Positions 1 through 11,640 of a DNA stretch of 64,000 nt are shown one piece after another. A model generated the notes under the pieces. It did not search any database. It was not told the DNA's origin and saw nothing but the letters and a program-made list of their open reading frames with translations. The DNA comes from Bryobacterales bacterium (GTDB lineage Bacteria; Acidobacteriota; Terriglobia; Bryobacterales; UBA6623). Each line of letters begins with the position of its first letter. The first letter of the stretch is position 1. The position numbers and the translations under genes are program-made. Location: NCBI GenBank assembly GCA_022826925.1, contig JAJDTX010000164.1:108871-172870 (forward strand), read 5' to 3'.

Positions 1-295
1 ATTCCCGGCTGCCGCTGGATCCGTGCAGGCAGATTACCGCCGGCAACCGTCCAGTGGGCTCGGCAGGCCGAATCAGGTAGGCCGGAACGGTCTCGTTGTC
101 GCTCGACTCCCACGTCAGATCCTCGACCACCAGTCCCGTTTCGGCGACCCGACCGTGCGACGTGACCGACACCGGCGGTGCGCTCGCAGAGGTCTTCAAG
201 AGTTCCGCGAACGTCTGCCGGGAAACCGCGGCGCGGGGCTCCTGGGCAGCTGTCGCCAAGGAAATGAGCAACGTGATCGATGCGAGCCGGATCAT
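1..295 (-). CDS. Alpha/beta hydrolase (dienelactone-hydrolase-like), truncated by the window edge
   Basis: Reading the minus strand from ATG at 295 gives 98 codons with no stop before the window edge. The start is MIRLASITLLISLATAAQ, a Sec-type signal peptide with cleavage expected after the ATA/A region. Near the edge the frame reads VICLHGSSGS, the oxyanion-loop HG motif that opens an alpha/beta hydrolase fold after a strand. The nucleophile elbow lies outside the window. It is likely an exported esterase or dienelactone-hydrolase-like enzyme; the substrate is unknown. It is divergent from the ThuA-like gene at 492, leaving a shared 196-bp intergenic region. Confidence 0.75.
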   Translation of the reverse strand, partial: MIRLASITLLISLATAAQEPRAAVSRQTFAELLKTSASAPPVSVTSHGRVAETGLVVEDLTWESSDNETVPAYLIRPAEPTGRLPAVICLHGSSGSRE

Positions 296-491
296 CTCAG
301 CAGGTGCGTTCCTCGGAACTTTGGCAGGCCGGGCGCGGGCGGCGGCACACTAGGCCGTTCTTCCGGCAGCGCGCACCCGATTATCCACCCGGCGCTTGCC
401 TTGCGAGTCGTAGAACTGCTTCGGATGCAATGCCCCTCGGCGACAGATCCTTCGGTCAATTGTCTAGCAGATTGCCGATAATACCTGCACG

Positions 492-1376
492 ATGAACCCG
501 TGCACGGCACTCGCGCTGCTCTTCCTGGCGGCGGGCTCCGTTCTTCAAGGGGCTGATGCTACTCGAATCCTGGTCGTGGTGGGTCCAAGCAATCATCCGC
601 CCGGCTCGCACGAGGTGGCCGCGGGCGGTCGCCTCCTGCAGGATGCCCTCCGTGGGATGAAGAATGTTGACTCGGTCCAGACCGACATCGTCTACGAATG
701 GCCACAGGACAAGGCGCTGCGCGAGTCGGTCTCGACGATCGTCTTTATCGGCGACACGTTCCCGCCAAACCGCTTCGAGAATCCCGAACGCAACCTCGCC
801 GATCTCGCGAAGATGATGGACCGCAGGTGCGGAATCGTCTGTCTGCACTTCGCTACGGGACTGCTCGGCGAGGACGTGACATCCGATGGGGACCATCCGC
901 TCTTGCGCTGGATGGGCGGATACTTCGCCAATCGCTCGTGCCCTCACCACCGGTCATTTGCACGGGTCTACGAAGAGGCCAGAATCGAACCCGCTGCTCC
1001 AAGCCACCCCATCTCGCGGGGCTGGAAGAGCTTCACCATCCACGACGAACCCTACACCAACAACTATTTCGGCGGGTCCGGCAACCGGCCTGCGTCGAAC
1101 GTGACAGCCTTGGCGACGTCGATGCTCCCGCCCGAGGCTCCGAAGAGGGAAATCGTCGCCTGGGGCGTCGAGAGGACTGATGGCGGGCGCGGCTTCGGCA
1201 TCGTGATGCCCCACTTTTACAAGAGCTGGACCAACGACGACCTGCGCCGGTTCATCCTGAACGGAGTCTTGTGGACGGCGAAGCGGGCGGTGCCCCCCGA
1301 AGGGGTGGAGACGGACAAGCCCGATCTGAACGCCTTCGACCCGGTGTCGGTGGAGTTCATTCCTCGCAGGAGATAG
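492..1376 (+). CDS. ThuA-like domain protein, exported
   Basis: 294 aa with an N-terminal signal peptide (hydrophobic stretch ALALLFLAAGSVLQGADA). After it comes RILVVVGPSNHPPGSHE, the first strand of the class I glutamine-amidotransferase-like fold used by ThuA proteins. Later blocks fit the family: a strand with VFIGDTFP, GIVCLHFATG near residue 117, a HP..RG segment, and VAWGVERTDGGRGFG with a following H and a C-terminal LNGVLWTA. The function of ThuA-like proteins is poorly known; they are linked to sugar metabolism and occur in many copies in Acidobacteria and Planctomycetes. A second ThuA-like gene lies at 17466-18335. Confidence 0.8.
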   Translation: MNPCTALALLFLAAGSVLQGADATRILVVVGPSNHPPGSHEVAAGGRLLQDALRGMKNVDSVQTDIVYEWPQDKALRESVSTIVFIGDTFPPNRFENPERNLADLAKMMDRRCGIVCLHFATGLLGEDVTSDGDHPLLRWMGGYFANRSCPHHRSFARVYEEARIEPAAPSHPISRGWKSFTIHDEPYTNNYFGGSGNRPASNVTALATSMLPPEAPKREIVAWGVERTDGGRGFGIVMPHFYKSWTNDDLRRFILNGVLWTAKRAVPPEGVETDKPDLNAFDPVSVEFIPRRR

Positions 1377-1416
1377 GCGCGGGGGGCAGTCGATCTGTTC
1401 CTTGGCGGCTTGTATC

Positions 1417-2415
1417 TCAGACTCCGATCTCTGCTTGCAGAAACGCCACTGCCGCGGAATATGCCCTGTCCGATTCGGCGGAACTTGATCCGCCGATGCC
1501 GTGTTCGGCCCCTTCGAATGTCAGCAGTTCGTGCCGCACCCCGTGCCGGCGGAACTCCTCGGCCATGAGCGTCGATTGCTCGTAGGGCACGTCCGTGTCC
1601 GCCGTGCCGTGCACCAGTAGCGTTGGGGGATAGCTCGGCGTGACGTTTCGCACCGGCATATACGGGACGAACATCTCGGCTTCTGACACCGGGTCCCAGC
1701 CCGACACCTCCTCAGGCCAGATTCCGTGCTGCCGGCAGTGCTGGTAGAAGGCTCCGCCGTTGCCGTCGCGGTCGGCCGAGTTGGAGATCGGGGGCCCGCT
1801 AACCTGCGCCAGCGCCTGCTCGCGCGTCATGACGATCCGGCGGTGGCGGGCGTGAGGGCTCGGTGTCGAGTACCACGGCCCGATCAGATCTCCATAGCCC
1901 CAGAACGACACCAAAGCCTGCGGGCGCGGGTCCACCCGGTGCCCGGTGGTCAGAGTCAGGTATCCGCCGGCCGATGAGCCCAGGACCGCGATCCGATCCG
2001 GATCTGCTCGGAAGAGATCGGGGCCTTGGCCTCGGATCCAATCGAAGGCGTCCTCGACATCCTCGATGATGGCGGGCAGCTTGGTTTCCGGTGCCAGGCG
2101 GTAGTCGATGGACACGACGGCGAAGCCGGCCTTGATCAGCCGGTCCATCAGGGGTTGCGGGACGCCCTGGCGACGGCCCATGATCAAGGCGCCGCCATGA
2201 ATCCAGACTGCAATCGGCCGCACGCGATCGTCCTCGGCGAGGTGCACGTCCGCCCGAATTGCCAGGCCGTCGACCGCCTTGTAGGTGTGTGTCGTGATCT
2301 GGCCCTGTGATCGAGACGGGCGGCACCCTGCGCCGGCCCCGATTGCCGCAAGGGTGCGGAGGAAGCCTCGCCGGCTGCCCATGGTGTGCTCGGACGCGTC
2401 GGCTAAGTGGGACAT
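1417..2415 (-). CDS. Tat-exported alpha/beta hydrolase (carboxylesterase, BD-FAE/HSL-like)
   Basis: 332 aa. The N-terminus has a twin-arginine motif (SRRGFLRTLAAIGAGAGC) that ends in a possible lipobox (AGAGC), so a Tat lipoprotein is possible. The catalytic core shows the oxyanion HGGA motif (WIHGGALIMG), the nucleophile elbow GSSAGG, an acid in HGTADTDVP and a C-terminal H in GAEHGIGG. It probably hydrolyses an ester on a sugar or polysaccharide in the periplasm. An internal ATG at 2382 just before the RR motif is an equally good start. It is convergent with the ThuA-like gene. Confidence 0.85.
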   Translation of the reverse strand: MSHLADASEHTMGSRRGFLRTLAAIGAGAGCRPSRSQGQITTHTYKAVDGLAIRADVHLAEDDRVRPIAVWIHGGALIMGRRQGVPQPLMDRLIKAGFAVVSIDYRLAPETKLPAIIEDVEDAFDWIRGQGPDLFRADPDRIAVLGSSAGGYLTLTTGHRVDPRPQALVSFWGYGDLIGPWYSTPSPHARHRRIVMTREQALAQVSGPPISNSADRDGNGGAFYQHCRQHGIWPEEVSGWDPVSEAEMFVPYMPVRNVTPSYPPTLLVHGTADTDVPYEQSTLMAEEFRRHGVRHELLTFEGAEHGIGGSSSAESDRAYSAAVAFLQAEIGV

Positions 2416-2531
2416 GGCGATCGGATTCTACGACATCGGTCAAAGACCAAATATCGGCCAGTCCCAGAAGTTACGGGCAATCAAAGCACCCACGATGGCT
2501 CCGCGGGCGTATCGTAAAATAGTTTCGGATC

Positions 2532-3197
2532 GTGTCGAGGCAATTCGCATCGCTGCTCGTGAGGCTGGCCAACGGCGTGAGCCTGGTGCGGCTCGCCTCG
2601 GTACCGGTCATCGTCCTGCTGATCTGGAAGTCCAGCAATGGCGAGGCTTGGCGGTACGCAGCCTTCTGGCTGGTCGTGGCCCTGCATCTCAGCGACATGG
2701 TGGATGGCTACCTCGCACGCAAGGGCACCCGCCGACTGGCAATACGCAACGATTTCGGCGAGGTGATCGACCCGATCGCGGACAAGATGTATCTCGGCGC
2801 GGCCTTCATCACGCTCTCCCTGACGGACCAGATCGCCGTCTGGGTCGCGCTGCTGGTGGTTGCGCGCGACGCAGGAATTCTCGGCGGCTGGTCATTCGTC
2901 TACAAGCGCTACGGCATCAGGCTGCTCCCCAACACGCTGGGCAAGGTCACCGATGCCAGCCTCGCGGTGCTGCTCGGCGTCGTGCTGCTGAGATGGGACG
3001 GCGGCGCGGCCGGGGCGCTCACGCCGATGGTGGCCATGCTGGTGGTGGCTTCGGGCTGCTCATACGCCCGGATGGCCACCCGTCAAGCCTCGGCAGTGAC
3101 GATCCGCCGCCTGCGCGCGATGGCGGTCGCCAGACGCCAAGAGCGCCGGCAGGCCGCCAAGACCCGCATCAAGGGCGGCGTCGGCATGACGCCGTAG
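2532..3197 (+). CDS. CDP-alcohol phosphatidyltransferase family protein
   Basis: 221 aa from a GTG start. It carries the CDP-alcohol phosphotransferase signature: D55-x2-D58-G59-x2-A62-R63, then G76-x3-D80-x3-D84, in the segments LSDMVDGYLAR and DFGEVIDPIADK. The spacer between AR and G is 12 residues instead of the usual 8-9, a small insertion (GTRRLAIRN). Several hydrophobic helices flank the motif, as expected for a polytopic membrane enzyme that swaps CMP for an alcohol acceptor such as glycerol-3-phosphate (PgsA-like). The substrate cannot be read from sequence. The tail is rich in Arg and Lys. Confidence 0.85.
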   Translation: MSRQFASLLVRLANGVSLVRLASVPVIVLLIWKSSNGEAWRYAAFWLVVALHLSDMVDGYLARKGTRRLAIRNDFGEVIDPIADKMYLGAAFITLSLTDQIAVWVALLVVARDAGILGGWSFVYKRYGIRLLPNTLGKVTDASLAVLLGVVLLRWDGGAAGALTPMVAMLVVASGCSYARMATRQASAVTIRRLRAMAVARRQERRQAAKTRIKGGVGMTP

Positions 3198-3212
3198 CAC
3201 CCAGAGCGGCGA

Positions 3213-4239
3213 TTATTCCTCGGGCAGCCGCTGTTGGCCGCCGGGCCTGTCAATGCCGAGCCGCTGCATATCCGGCCCCTCTGGCGCCGCCAAGATTGAT
3301 TCGGGCGCGACGCGCCCGGCGAGGCGGCGGGTGCCTGCCACCAGCACCCCGCCAAAGATCATCAGCACGGCGAGTATGCCGCACAGGATAAACGTGTCCA
3401 GGATGATGTTGGCCAAGCTGTCGTGGCGCTCGGCATCCTCGACATGCTGGGTCACCTCGGCCCGGTAGCGCACGCGGGCTAGCAAGAGCTGCGCGGCGTC
3501 GGGCGCCTGCTGGCCGAACGCGGCCGCGATGAGCGGGCCGTCCTGCTTGGCCAGCCAGCCATCGACCTGCTGAAACGCTTCCACCTGTCCGCGAGCGATC
3601 GGATTGGAGGGATAGCTCCAAATGATCATCGGGAGCTCGCCAGCAGGCGTGACGAACCTGCCGTAGTAGCCCTCGGGGGAAAAGTGGAACCCGACCACGG
3701 ACGGCGTGAGATCCGGCGCGAGCCGCTCCAGCGAGACCGGCCCTAGGATGAGCCGTCCCGAGCCCGGCAAGAGCGCATCGTCAGGGACGTACTGCAGCAC
3801 TGGCGGGTCGGGGGTCGGCTTGGGGCGCGGGAGATAGGCCAGCGCGAGCTCGACATCTTCCTCGTCGGGCAGATCCCCGCGCATGGAGACCACGTAATTG
3901 GCGAACTGTATCACGGTCAAGTCGCCCTTCTCCACGGCGCGCTCGCCGCGCTCCACCGATACGCCATCGTGCGGGCGGATCCAGGCATAGGCGGCAACCG
4001 CCCCGGTGTCGTCGTAAAACTGCAGCGCTCGGAACACGACTGACAGTCCGTCCGGGGTGCGATATTCCGCCTCTTCGGCCTCTTCCAGGCCGAACTCCTG
4101 AAGCACGTCCAAGTCGGAGGGCTCGAACGGGCGGAGCTCGAGCCTCTCGAACGGACCGAGGGCCTCGTGCAGCATCTCGGCGGCCGCCGGCGCGGCGAGC
4201 GCCAGCGCCAAGGTCATCAACAAGGCGGATTGGATCGCC

Positions 4240-4253
<14 letters not shown>
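3213..4253 (-). CDS. Exported membrane-anchored protein resembling DUF6599
   Basis: 346 aa from a GTG that lies inside the last codons of secA, so the two genes overlap by 14 bp and are probably translationally coupled. A signal peptide follows ([17 protein letters not shown]). The body contains blocks that I associate with DUF6599 proteins of Acidobacteria: a YVVSMRG strand, a central [12 protein letters not shown], and [14 protein letters not shown] transmembrane helix lies near the C-terminus ([25 protein letters not shown]), followed by a cytosolic tail. An ATG 36 bp downstream is an alternative start. Role unknown. The DUF assignment is from memory and tentative; the gene itself is secure. 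Confidence 0.7.
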
Positions 4254-7056
<2,803 letters not shown>

Positions 7057-7094
7057 CGGAAGGGGGGCACTCGGAATGCCAATTCTCATTGTAG

Positions 7095-7295
7095 TCTTGG
7101 CACGCCGCGCCTAAGGCTGAGCAGGGCTGCTTCGACCAGAAGCTGCTAATCTACCCGAACGGCTCCGAGCCCGCAGCCGCCCGGAATTACGCGAGGGCGC
7201 TAGCGAGGTCGGCGAGGAACGACTACCGGATCGTCGCCATGATCGCCGCGGCCATCCACAGCCCGCTGTTCCGCGAATCGACAAGTCCAGTCAAC
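7095..7295 (+). pseudogene. Relic of a DUF1585-type (planctomycete cytochrome-like) C-terminus
   Basis: The reading frame is open from just after TAG at 7092 and runs in frame into the sulfatase start at 7296. The translated piece includes CFDQKLLIY, ARNYARALARSA, and DYRIVAMIAAAIHSPLFRES. This fits the end of DUF1585 domains (F..kLl.YalG....dyr...li.aI..SplFr), which close large DUF1592/DUF1587/DUF1585 proteins. No body of such a gene exists upstream, where secA starts divergently. I infer a leftover 3' end after deletion or rearrangement. Family assignment is from motif memory. Confidence 0.45.
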
Positions 7296-8714
7296 ATGAC
7301 CACTTCCAAGATCTGTCTCGCGCTGGCCGCGTGCTTGCTCGCACCAATTCAGACTGTCGCCGCCAAGCCGGACATTCTGTTCATCGCCATTGACGACCTC
7401 AACGACTGGGTCGGCCCGCTGGGCGGTCACCCGCAAGCGAAGACACCCAACATCGACCGCCTCGCCGCGCGCGGGATGACCTTCACGAACGCTCATGTCA
7501 CGGCACCGCTGTGCAACCCGTCGCGCGCGTCACTGATGAGCGGGATGCTGACGTCGTCCTTCGGCGTTTACGTCAACAACCAAGACTGGCGGGAAGCTCC
7601 TCTTCTGCAAGGCAAGCCCGTGCTGCCACGCTTCCTGCAGAGCAACGGCTACCGGACTCTGGGAGGCGGCAAGCTGTTTCACGCCGCGACGCTCATCCCG
7701 ATACAGTTCTACGGCCTGCTGCCGCGGCGCGGATTCGACGACTACTACCCGGCTCCGAACCGGCAGCTTCCGGACGAGATCCGGCCGATCGGCCGCCCGA
7801 TCAACAACAACCCCGGGTTTATCAGCGGGTTCTTCGACTGGTCGCCGGTGGCCGCCGAGGACAGCGCGATGGGGGATGGCCAAGTCGTCGCGTGGGCAGG
7901 CCGTCAATTGCGAGCGGCGCACGGCAAGCCCCTGTTCCTCGGAGTCGGCATCTACAGGCCGCATATCCCGTGGTACGTGCCGCAGGCATACTTCGACCAG
8001 CATCCGCTCGATCGCATAGAGCTGCCAGCAACGGTGCCGGACGACTTGGGCGATGTTCCGGGATCCGAAAGGTACGCCAGGAACCAGAGGGTCCATCGGT
8101 GGGTCCTTGAGACCGGCAATTGGAAGGCGGGGGTTCAGGCGTACCTAGCGAGCATCTCCTTCGCAGACGCGATGGTGGGCCGGCTCCTAGACGCACTGGA
8201 TGCGAGCAATCGCGCGGAGGAGACCGTGATCGTCCTGTTTTCTGACCACGGCTACCACCTAGGCGAGAAGGACCAGTGGCGCAAGTACACCCTCTGGGAG
8301 GACTCGACGCACGTCCCGCTGATCGTGCACGCGCCCGGGATTACGGAGCCGGGAAGCCGATCTGACGCACCGGTCTCAACGCTGGACATCTATCCGACCC
8401 TGGCAGAACTCGCGGGTCTGGGCCTCCCGGCGCACCTAGAGGGGCACAGCCTGTTACCGCTGCTGCGGGATCCAAGTGCCGAATGGCCTCACCACGCGAT
8501 CACGACGTATCGCTTCGGCAACCACTCCGTGCGAACCCGACGCTACCGCTACATCCGCTACGAGAACGGCGACGAGGAGCTCTACGACCACGACGAAGAC
8601 CCGCACGAGTGGCGGAACCTCGCATCGTCAGCCGACCATGGCGACATCAAGGCACGTCTGAGATCCTTGCTCCCGCAGGTCAACATCGAGCCGATCACCG
8701 CTACTTGGAGGTAG
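7296..8714 (+). CDS. Sulfatase (type I, formylglycine-dependent; iduronate-2-sulfatase-like)
   Basis: 472 aa from ATG at 7296, chosen because a clean signal peptide follows (MTTSKICLALAACLLAP ... VAA). An upstream in-frame ATG at 7239 lies in the DUF1585 relic. Metal-binding Asp residues are in FIAIDDLND (D33, D34). The FGE-modified cysteine is C73 in CNPSRASLMSG (CxPxR). Later metal/substrate blocks are GVGIYRPHIPW and LFSDHGYHLGEK. The GIYRPH block and length resemble iduronate-2-sulfatase-like enzymes, suggesting action on sulfated uronic acid-containing glycans. It sits just upstream of acid-sugar dehydratases, consistent with glycan breakdown. Confidence 0.9.
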   Translation: MTTSKICLALAACLLAPIQTVAAKPDILFIAIDDLNDWVGPLGGHPQAKTPNIDRLAARGMTFTNAHVTAPLCNPSRASLMSGMLTSSFGVYVNNQDWREAPLLQGKPVLPRFLQSNGYRTLGGGKLFHAATLIPIQFYGLLPRRGFDDYYPAPNRQLPDEIRPIGRPINNNPGFISGFFDWSPVAAEDSAMGDGQVVAWAGRQLRAAHGKPLFLGVGIYRPHIPWYVPQAYFDQHPLDRIELPATVPDDLGDVPGSERYARNQRVHRWVLETGNWKAGVQAYLASISFADAMVGRLLDALDASNRAEETVIVLFSDHGYHLGEKDQWRKYTLWEDSTHVPLIVHAPGITEPGSRSDAPVSTLDIYPTLAELAGLGLPAHLEGHSLLPLLRDPSAEWPHHAITTYRFGNHSVRTRRYRYIRYENGDEELYDHDEDPHEWRNLASSADHGDIKARLRSLLPQVNIEPITATWR

Positions 8715-9091
8715 CGCCGACCAAGCCGGATCATTCGGCGAAGCGCGCGACTGCTCCCAGCATCCGCTCTCGTGGAAAGATCTGGCACGGGTGACGGCCG
8801 GTGTGCAGGCGGAGTCTGATTCAGGCATTGACAGCGGCGGCGTTGGCCCGTAACCTGTGATCCCGGAGGGGCGAGGGCGCGCAATGGAGCGAGGAATCGC
8901 TCGACCAGCATCGGCAATCGCGCCAAGCAGGGCGGGTCGACGGCACGGCCTCGAGCCGGCCAGACGGTCACCGTCGCTATTCGATCACGAATCCCGAAGC
9001 GGACTCTAGAGACTCGAGCCACCCGCCAATGATTGGAGAGCACTGCGGCATGGGACAACGCGCACAGACCGGCACGACGACTTCTCCACCG
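8715..9091. other. Intergenic region upstream of the dehydratase cluster
   Basis: 377 bp between the sulfatase stop and the first dehydratase start. No convincing gene is present; a long reading frame on the minus strand across 8582-10372 is an antisense shadow of the dehydratase. The only element I would mark is a candidate promoter at 8828-8856. Confidence 0.5.
8828..8856 (+). promoter_or_regulatory. Candidate sigma70-type promoter for the dehydratase run
   Basis: A perfect -35 box TTGACA (8828-8833), a 17-bp spacer and a weak -10 box TAACCT (8851-8856). It is oriented toward the dehydratases and would leave a 5' leader of about 230 nt. Support is motif-only. Confidence 0.35.
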
Positions 9092-10345
9092 ATGAGTCGG
9101 CGGGATCTTCTCGGCTTCGCGGCGGTTCTCGCCGGCTCGGCGGCAGCGGCTGCCGCGCAGCAGCAATGGCCGGTCGAAACCGATCTTGAGATCACGGACG
9201 TCCGCGTCGTGAGGACCCGTCCGAAGAACCCCCTGCCTGCCTACGAGCCGACCCCGGGCTCGTACTGGGCGACTCGCGAGGCGGCCCGGCCGATCGAGGT
9301 CCATCCCGAGTACACCGGCAAGCGCGGCCCGGGATCCAAATGGATGCCGGACCGGTCCCTCGGCGCCGTCACTGTCGAGATCAGCACGAACAAGGGATTG
9401 AAGGGCTACGGCCGGGCCGGCTCCGCCGGGGGCCCGTTCGTCGTTCCTGCCCTTAAGAAGCTGTTGGTCGGCAAGAACCCGCTGGATGTCGAGCGCCTCT
9501 GGGACGTGATGTGGCGGGCGACGCTGTTCTACGGACGCGCCGGGGCGGTGGTGCACGCGATCAGCGGCGCGGACCTCGCTCTGTGGGATCTGGTGGGCAA
9601 GGCATTCGGAGTCCCCGTCTACGACCTTGTCGGCGGCAGGACTTGGGAGCGCATACCCTGCTACGCCACCGGGAACGATGTCGAGCAAAGCCTCGAATTC
9701 GGCTATACGAAGGTCAAGCTGGCACTCCAGCACGGCCCGCCCGACGGCCGCGAGGGGCTGAAAAAGAACGTCGAGCACGTCAAGCGGACGCGCGAGCTGG
9801 TGGGCCCGGACGGCGAGATCATGATCGACTGCTGGATGGCGCTGTCGGAAGCCTACACGATCCAACTGGCCGAGGAACTGGAACCGTACCGGGTGTACTG
9901 GCTGGAAGAGGTCTTGATGCCGGACGAGTACAAGGGGTTCGGGCGCCTCAACTCCCAGATCACTTCCACGTTCCTGGCGACCGGCGAACACGAGTACACG
10001 CGCTACGGTTTCGGCCGGCTGGCCCATTACGGGGCGGTCGACATCTGGCAGCCGGACATCAACTGGTGCGGCGGCATGAGCGAGATGAAGAAGATCGGCG
10101 CCATGGCCCTGGAGCAGGGGATTCCGGTGATCCCGCACGCGGGCGGCGCTACCGACTGCATCCACTACCTCGCGGCCCAGCCCCAGATGACCTGGGCCGA
10201 GACCACGATTCCCGCTCCTGGCGGCCCGCCGGAGGTCTACGAGATGTTCGCCGAGCAGCGCCTCATGAGCCGTGGGCCGGAGGGCGTGTACATCCAGCCC
10301 CCGGAGGAGCCTGGATTCGGCTGGAATATCGAGGTGGCGGACTGA
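9092..10345 (+). CDS. Tat-exported acid-sugar dehydratase, enolase superfamily (L-rhamnonate dehydratase-like), copy 1
   Basis: 417 aa from ATG at 9092, chosen so that the twin-arginine signal MSRRDLLGFAAVLAGS is at the N-terminus. The fold matches mandelate racemase/muconate lactonizing enzymes, closest by eye to E. coli RhmD: a capping domain, then ISGADLALWDLVGKAFGVPV, HGPPDGREGLKKN, metal ligands D246 (MIDCWMAL) and E272 (YWLEEV), GEHEYTRYGF, WQPDINWCGG and the catalytic H349 in VIPHAGG. It should dehydrate an aldonate such as rhamnonate, lyxonate or galactonate to a 2-keto-3-deoxy acid. It is 45 bp upstream of a close paralogue. Confidence 0.85.
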   Translation: MSRRDLLGFAAVLAGSAAAAAAQQQWPVETDLEITDVRVVRTRPKNPLPAYEPTPGSYWATREAARPIEVHPEYTGKRGPGSKWMPDRSLGAVTVEISTNKGLKGYGRAGSAGGPFVVPALKKLLVGKNPLDVERLWDVMWRATLFYGRAGAVVHAISGADLALWDLVGKAFGVPVYDLVGGRTWERIPCYATGNDVEQSLEFGYTKVKLALQHGPPDGREGLKKNVEHVKRTRELVGPDGEIMIDCWMALSEAYTIQLAEELEPYRVYWLEEVLMPDEYKGFGRLNSQITSTFLATGEHEYTRYGFGRLAHYGAVDIWQPDINWCGGMSEMKKIGAMALEQGIPVIPHAGGATDCIHYLAAQPQMTWAETTIPAPGGPPEVYEMFAEQRLMSRGPEGVYIQPPEEPGFGWNIEVAD

Positions 10346-10390
10346 AACGGGGCCCACACGGCCCACGGCCACCCAAGGGAGGATTTCTCA

Positions 10391-11635
10391 ATGCATCGTC
10401 GTAGCTTTCTGAAGCTCGCACCGCTAGCGGCGGCAGCGCCGCACGCGCTCGCCGCAGCGCCCGTCGTGGAGGACGACCTCGAGATCACCGGCGTGCGCCT
10501 GGTGACCATGCGCCCGACGCGTCCGGTGCCCACATACGAGCCGGCGCCGGGATCGTGGTCGACCGGAGGCGTGGAGGTCGCGAACCCGGTCTCGATCTAC
10601 CCGAAGTACAAGCCGATGCGCAGCCTGTTCCGACCTTCCGGGCCGAGGGTTGGAAGCTTCTGGGTGGAGATCGACACCAACAAGGGCGTCAAGGGCTACG
10701 GCCCGGGCGGACCCGGCGGAGGCGTAATCGTCGAAGATCACCTGACCAGGCTGCTGATGGGCGAGAATCCGCTCGACATTCAGCGGCTGTGGGACATCAT
10801 GTGGCGCTCGACGATGTCGTACGGCCGCAAGGGTGTCACGGTCAACGCGATCTCCGCCGTCGATATCGCCCTGTGGGACATCGCCGGCAAGGTGCTGAAC
10901 GCGCCGGTTTGGCGGCTTCTGGGCGGGCGGATCCAACCGCGGATCCCGTGCTACTGCACGGGTAACGACATCGAGCAGCACGTGGAGTTCGGCTACACGC
11001 GGCTCAAGCTGGCACTTCCCTACGGACCCGCCGACGGAAGGCCGGGAATCCGCAAGAACGTCGAACTGGTCAAGCGCGCCCGCGAGGCGGTAGGCCGCGA
11101 TGGCGACGTGATGATGGACTGCTGGATGGCTCTCACCGAGCGCTACACCCTGGAACTGGCCGAGGCGTTCGAGCCGTACAACGTCTACTGGATCGAAGAG
11201 GCGCTGCCGCCGGACGACTTCGAGGGCTTTGGCCGGCTGCGCCAGCAGATCACCTCGACCCGGATCGTCACCGGCGAGCACGTCTACACGCGCTACGGAT
11301 TCCGACAGTTGCTGCGTGTCAACGGCGCAGAGATCTGGCAACCGGACATCCACTGGTGCGGCGGCATGAGCGAGCTGATCAAGATCGCGCACATGGCAGC
11401 CGCGCACGACATTCCGGTGATTCCGCACGGCGGGGGCTCGCGCGACTCGGTGCATTTCATCTACGCCACGCCGAACTCGCCGTGGGCCGAGATGTTCATG
11501 CCGGCACCCGGCGGACCCGACGTGGTGTACGAGCGCTACGAAGAGGACAACAACCTCACGCGGGGACCCGAGGGGATCTATACCCGTCCGTCCGACGGTC
11601 CGGGCTTCGGCTGGGATCTCGAGCCCGCGGGGTGA
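10391..11635 (+). CDS. Tat-exported acid-sugar dehydratase, enolase superfamily (L-rhamnonate dehydratase-like), copy 2
   Basis: 414 aa starting MHRRSFLKLAPLAAAAPHAL, a twin-arginine signal. A GGAGG-like sequence (caagggagga) lies 9 bp before the ATG. It is clearly paralogous to the preceding gene with the same blocks: ISAVDIALWDIAGKVLNAPV, metal ligands D243 (MMDCWMAL) and E269 (YWIEEALPP), GEHVYTRYGF, WQPDIHWCGG, and catalytic H346 (VIPHGGG). Copy 2 keeps PPDDF after the second metal ligand, as in RhmD PPQQY, so it is the closer match. Tandem duplication followed by divergence suggests two related aldonate substrates. Confidence 0.85.
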   Translation: MHRRSFLKLAPLAAAAPHALAAAPVVEDDLEITGVRLVTMRPTRPVPTYEPAPGSWSTGGVEVANPVSIYPKYKPMRSLFRPSGPRVGSFWVEIDTNKGVKGYGPGGPGGGVIVEDHLTRLLMGENPLDIQRLWDIMWRSTMSYGRKGVTVNAISAVDIALWDIAGKVLNAPVWRLLGGRIQPRIPCYCTGNDIEQHVEFGYTRLKLALPYGPADGRPGIRKNVELVKRAREAVGRDGDVMMDCWMALTERYTLELAEAFEPYNVYWIEEALPPDDFEGFGRLRQQITSTRIVTGEHVYTRYGFRQLLRVNGAEIWQPDIHWCGGMSELIKIAHMAAAHDIPVIPHGGGSRDSVHFIYATPNSPWAEMFMPAPGGPDVVYERYEEDNNLTRGPEGIYTRPSDGPGFGWDLEPAG

Positions 11636-11640
11636 TTTCC

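Noticed and set aside
8582..10372. A 596-codon minus-strand reading frame
   Set aside because: It is fully antisense to the copy 1 dehydratase, which has all catalytic motifs. The frame has no domain and reflects high GC.
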